This document shows positions 63,967-64,000 of a stretch of DNA of 64,000 nt, one piece after another. The stretch's first letter is position 1, and every line of letters begins with the position of its first letter. The notes beneath the pieces are model-generated. The model saw nothing but the letters and a program-made list of their open reading frames with translations. It was not told where the DNA came from and did no database searches. The stretch spans positions 62,001 to 126,000 of the forward strand of contig NZ_VMSJ01000002.1 of assembly GCF_007713705.1 (NCBI RefSeq), given 5' to 3'. The position numbers and the translations under genes were made by a program. This stretch comes from Salinicoccus cyprini. GTDB taxonomy: Bacteria > Bacillota > Bacilli > Staphylococcales > Salinicoccaceae.

Positions 63967-64000
63967 TTGAAGCATTATGATGCCGCTTCTGCAAAATCAA
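63967..64000 (+). CDS. Possible 5' end of a gene cut by the window edge
   Basis: AAAGAGGT is followed 7 nt later by TTG AAG CAT TAT GAT, open to the edge (MKHYDAASAKS). Only 11 codons are visible, so identity is unknown. Confidence 0.35.
   Translation, partial: MKHYDAASAKS

Overview
The window looks like chromosomal DNA of a halotolerant, pigmented member of the Staphylococcaceae, probably Salinicoccus or a close relative (inference). The C30 carotenoid genes crtN, crtM and crtP resemble the Staphylococcus aureus enzymes closely in recalled motifs. There is a type II isopentenyl diphosphate isomerase, a SceD/IsaA-type wall hydrolase, CzrA and CsoR regulators of the Firmicute kind, and several compatible-solute and cation transporters. 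Most genes lie on the minus strand. I saw no tRNA, rRNA, CRISPR array, insertion sequence or prophage.

Layout. 0-6.1 kb: pseudouridine synthase end (plus strand), sceD-like gene, GH13 glucosidase, rifampin ADP-ribosyltransferase, a LURP-one-like protein and BCCT transporter 1. 6.4-14 kb: a metal block of csoR-copA-copZ, a His/Met-rich lipoprotein with an MFS exporter, OsmC with a glutaredoxin-like protein, and czrA with a zinc-type CDF exporter. Three consecutive minus-strand units each begin with a near-identical CsoR-type palindrome. 14-17.8 kb: a two-heme ferric-reductase-like membrane protein, a TspO relative, an XRE regulator with a strong palindromic operator, and an ECF sigma gene overlapping a DUF4179 gene. 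17.9-24.7 kb: ABC importer with fused permease and binding protein, DUF488, and formate dehydrogenase with DUF1641. 24.9-34.2 kb: Old Yellow Enzyme, XRE regulator, nitroreductase, two-component system, DUF418, CHAP protein, DoxX-like protein and class III fructose bisphosphatase.

34.3-49.9 kb: methyltransferases, an MFS carrier, two copies of a sulP-usp pair in opposite orientation, Hsp20, NUDIX, a tandem pair of TDT carriers (one with an amber codon at position 7), a heme-monooxygenase cluster with an overlooked 59-residue glycine-zipper gene, a zinc-ribbon/membrane pair, two oxidoreductases and a serine-recombinase-like protein lacking its catalytic serine. 50-58.6 kb: Na+/H+ antiporter, the fni-crtN-crtM-crtP operon and BCCT transporter 2. 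59-64 kb: dhaK-dhaL-dhaM next to an aldehyde dehydrogenase, a YeeE/YedE transporter and the possible start of another gene.

Together the genes suggest coping with salt (two BCCT carriers, ABC importer, antiporter), metals and heme (Cop, Czr, IsdG-type enzymes), and oxidative or thiol stress (OsmC, OYE, nitroreductase, carotenoids). The most notable observations are the proposed extended CsoR regulon, an apparent frameshift in its MFS gene, the degenerate recombinase, and clusters of the hexamer ATAACG upstream of stress-type genes. All functional statements rest on motif recognition by eye; no database search was run.
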